Source: Micromonospora yangpuensis
GTDB taxonomy: Bacteria; Actinomycetota; Actinomycetes; Mycobacteriales; Micromonosporaceae
Reading direction: 5' to 3'
Assembly: GCF_900091615.1 (NCBI RefSeq)
Contig: NZ_FMIA01000002.1
Span: 5,642,001 to 5,706,000, forward strand
DNA length: 64,000 bases
The position numbers and the translations under genes are program-made. The notes beneath the pieces were generated by a model. The model ran no database searches. It was given only the letters and a program-made list of their open reading frames with translations, and was not told where the DNA came from. Shown one piece after another: positions 62,438 through 64,000 of this stretch. The first letter of the stretch is position 1; each line of letters begins with the position of its first letter.

Positions 62438-63754
62438 ATGGTCTATCGGTATGAGTCCGGTGAGGACAGCCACCTGGAGCACCCGCGGCCCGGCACCGAG
62501 CTTTCGGTGATCTCCGCCGGCCCGCCCGCCCGCCCCGGGCCCTCGCCGTCCCGTTTCCCCACGCCCACGCTGCCCCGGTCGAGCCGTCCGGCAACCGTCG
62601 GCCACCCGTCGGCATCGATGCGCGCCGCCCACTCCACCACCTACCGGGTACGCGGCCCGCAGTCCGCCGCCGAACCGTACCCGGCCGACGCCGCGCACCC
62701 GGCCGAACCGTATCCGCCGCAGACCGCACACCAGGCCGAACCGTATCCGCCGCAGACCGCACACCAGGCCGAACCGCTTCCGCCGCACACCGCGCACCAG
62801 GCAACCCAGTTTCCGCCGCGGGTCTCCCACCACACCGAGCCGATCCCGCCGCACACCTCGGGCCGTCCGGTCGCGCAGCCGCTCGGGCCGTCCCGCACCC
62901 GCTCGTCGGGCGGGCGGAACTGGCAGGTCCTCGTCGGTGGCGTCGCGGTGCTCGCGCTGCTCGCCCTCACCGGCCTGGGTGCCGCCGCCCTCGTCGTCGA
63001 CAGGTCCTCGCCACCGACGGTGACCCCGGTGGCCGGCCCGGCCGCCTCCCCGTCGGCGAAATCCGAGCCACCGCAGGGCATCGACTCCCGGGAGACCGAT
63101 CCGGCACCGCTGACCGCCAAGGAGGTCTTCGGCAGCCAGACGCTGACCCTCGGCTCCAGCGGGGCCTCGTACCAGGTGCTCAAGACCCAGTCCAGCGGCA
63201 GCTGCGCGGTCGCGGCCACCGACGAGATCGCCGACCTGCTGAGTCTGCTGGGCTGCAGCCAGGTGGTCCGGGCCACCCTGCGCTCCCCCGACGGCGAGCA
63301 CCTGGCCACCGCCGGGCTGTTCAACCTGACCGACCTGCACACCGCCGAGCGGGCCAGGGACCGGATCCGTGAGCTCCTCGACGACCGGCAGGGACGGCTG
63401 CGGGGCATGCCCGCCGACGACGACGAGACGACGGTGCTCGCCACCGCCCCGGCCCGCGTCGGCTGGCAGGTACGCGGCCACTACCTGGCGTACGCCGTGG
63501 TCACCCGGGCCGACGGCGCGGCCGCCGACGCGGACGACCAGACGGTACGCAGCGTGCTGTTCGACCTGATCGAGCTGCACCTCAACCAGGACGTGCTGGA
63601 GCGGCGGGCCAACGCGGGGGCGGCCAACCAGCCCACCGCGAGCCCCACCGAGCGCGCCGGGTCGCCGGCTGCGGACCCGGACCTCACCGAAGACCGCGAC
63701 GACGGCAACGGGTACGACCCGGAGGGCGCAGACCGCTCCGGCGACCAGGACTGA
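62438..63754 (+). CDS. membrane protein with Pro/Gln/Thr-His repeats and extracytoplasmic domain, unknown function
   Basis: A 438-residue protein with a long disordered cytoplasmic N-terminus (about 1-165), including several AEPYPPQTAHQ-type repeats (about 85-145). A single membrane helix lies at about 168-190 (LVGGVAVLALLALTGLGAAALVV). An extracytoplasmic domain follows (about 215-400: LTAKEVFGSQTLTL, SSGSCAVAATDEIADLLSLLGCSQVVR, WQVRGHYLAYAVVTRADG), with two Cys that could pair, and an acidic disordered end. It is typical of Micromonosporaceae proteins of unknown role. I chose ATG at 62438 because of the leaderless pattern; ATG at 62417 is the alternative. Confidence 0.75.
   Translation: MVYRYESGEDSHLEHPRPGTELSVISAGPPARPGPSPSRFPTPTLPRSSRPATVGHPSASMRAAHSTTYRVRGPQSAAEPYPADAAHPAEPYPPQTAHQAEPYPPQTAHQAEPLPPHTAHQATQFPPRVSHHTEPIPPHTSGRPVAQPLGPSRTRSSGGRNWQVLVGGVAVLALLALTGLGAAALVVDRSSPPTVTPVAGPAASPSAKSEPPQGIDSRETDPAPLTAKEVFGSQTLTLGSSGASYQVLKTQSSGSCAVAATDEIADLLSLLGCSQVVRATLRSPDGEHLATAGLFNLTDLHTAERARDRIRELLDDRQGRLRGMPADDDETTVLATAPARVGWQVRGHYLAYAVVTRADGAAADADDQTVRSVLFDLIELHLNQDVLERRANAGAANQPTASPTERAGSPAADPDLTEDRDDGNGYDPEGADRSGDQD
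62702..62866 (+). repeat. 33-bp tandem repeat coding AEPYPPQTAHQ
   Basis: Units at 62702-62734 and 62735-62767 are identical, 62768-62800 differs at a few bases, and later units to about 62866 are degenerate. They form the cytoplasmic tail of the gene at 62438. Confidence 0.8.
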
Positions 63755-63775
63755 GCCGGGCTCTCCGGAGCCGGC
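63755..63775. terminator. small hairpin between converging genes
   Basis: GCCGG-GCTC and GAG-CCGGC pair across TCCG, between the stop of the repeat membrane protein and truA. Confidence 0.45.
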
Positions 63776-63778
63776 GGT

Positions 63779-64000
63779 TCAGGCCTCGGCGGGGACGCGG
63801 AGCCGACGGGTGAGTTCGGCCCGCCGGGCGTACTCCGTCGGGTCGGTCGGGTAGCCGACCTCGACCAGGGTGAGCCCGTGCGCCGGGGCCACGGTGACCT
63901 CGCTGGACCGTTCCCGCCGGGTCAGCAGGCCGGCCGGCCACTCCACCGGCCGGCGGCCGTCCCCGGCGACCAGCATCGCGCCGACCAGGCTGCGCACCAT
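63779..64000 (-). CDS. truA: tRNA pseudouridine synthase A, C-terminal part only
   Basis: The gene runs off the window; only the last 73 codons remain. [35 protein letters not shown] followed by [14 protein letters not shown] is the C-terminal region of TruA, which pseudouridylates tRNA positions 38-40. The catalytic Asp lies beyond the window. In other actinobacteria truA belongs to the rplQ-truA-(rplM-rpsI) neighbourhood; here rplM is at 14.7 kb. Confidence 0.85.
   Translation of the reverse strand: MVRSLVGAMLVAGDGRRPVEWPAGLLTRRERSSEVTVAPAHGLTLVEVGYPTDPTEYARRAELTRRLRVPAEA

Overview
The window is very G+C-rich actinobacterial chromosome. A Micromonosporaceae (Micromonospora-like) host fits best. 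Supporting signs are GTG/TTG starts with GGAGG-type ribosome-binding sites, a cvn (conservon) GTPase/roadblock operon, an F420-type LLM oxidoreductase, a hemD-type nitrite regulator of the NnaR class, and actinobacterial promoters of the TAnnnT-N6/7-start (leaderless) form. No rRNA, tRNA, CRISPR array, prophage or transposase gene was seen.

Layout. 1-2000: end of a haem-oxygenase-like diiron protein gene, an unknown partner, and a hicB antitoxin followed by a frameshifted hicA. 2000-14750: housekeeping genes tsaE, an alpha/beta hydrolase, alr, nnr, acpS, a DUF1023 hydrolase pair, glmS, a dapC-like aminotransferase, glmM, rpsI and rplM. 14900-25700: nitrate assimilation, with narK, a RHH/MazF toxin-antitoxin pair, a methyltransferase, then nasC - FAD/[2Fe-2S] oxidoreductase - nirB - nirD - nnaR as a translationally coupled operon. 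25690-33100: a secreted two-domain rubrerythrin-like protein, the cvn operon (sensor kinase, roadblock, DUF742, GTPase) and a divergent Leu-type binding lipoprotein. 33200-37520: an NMT1-type ABC importer with an LLM oxidoreductase and a cupin. 37600-40200: a repeat-rich membrane protein. 40360-46550: a complete thi operon (thiE-thiO-thiS-thiG-tenI-thiD-thiC) behind a TPP riboswitch. 46950-57800: two giant tandem paralogues, secreted ThuA + PQQ sugar dehydrogenase + PKD/CBM proteins. 57900-64000: a surface-anchored protein, an aldo/keto reductase, an ABC-F ATPase, an RsmC-like methyltransferase, a PPQTAHQAE-repeat membrane protein, and the 3' end of truA.

How it works together. NarK imports nitrate, NasC and the FAD protein reduce it to nitrite, and NirBD reduces nitrite to ammonium. 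NnaR and probably GlnR control the set, and a candidate GlnR box lies just upstream of nasC. The thi genes make both thiamine moieties, under one riboswitch whose 3' end overlaps the thiE ribosome-binding site. The two giant secreted proteins probably oxidise or bind sugars outside the cell.

The least expected signal is not a gene. A family of ~50-58 bp palindromic elements (GTGyAAGGAAGGGCCCC...) occurs six times, always at gene borders or, once, in frame inside nasC. Element copies supply the stop codons of glmM and thiO. A second recurrent oddity is short tandem repeats that start at the stop codon of minus-strand genes (acpS, a methyltransferase, the aldo/keto reductase). truA and rplM, usually near neighbours in actinobacteria, are separated here by about 49 kb of metabolic and accessory genes.
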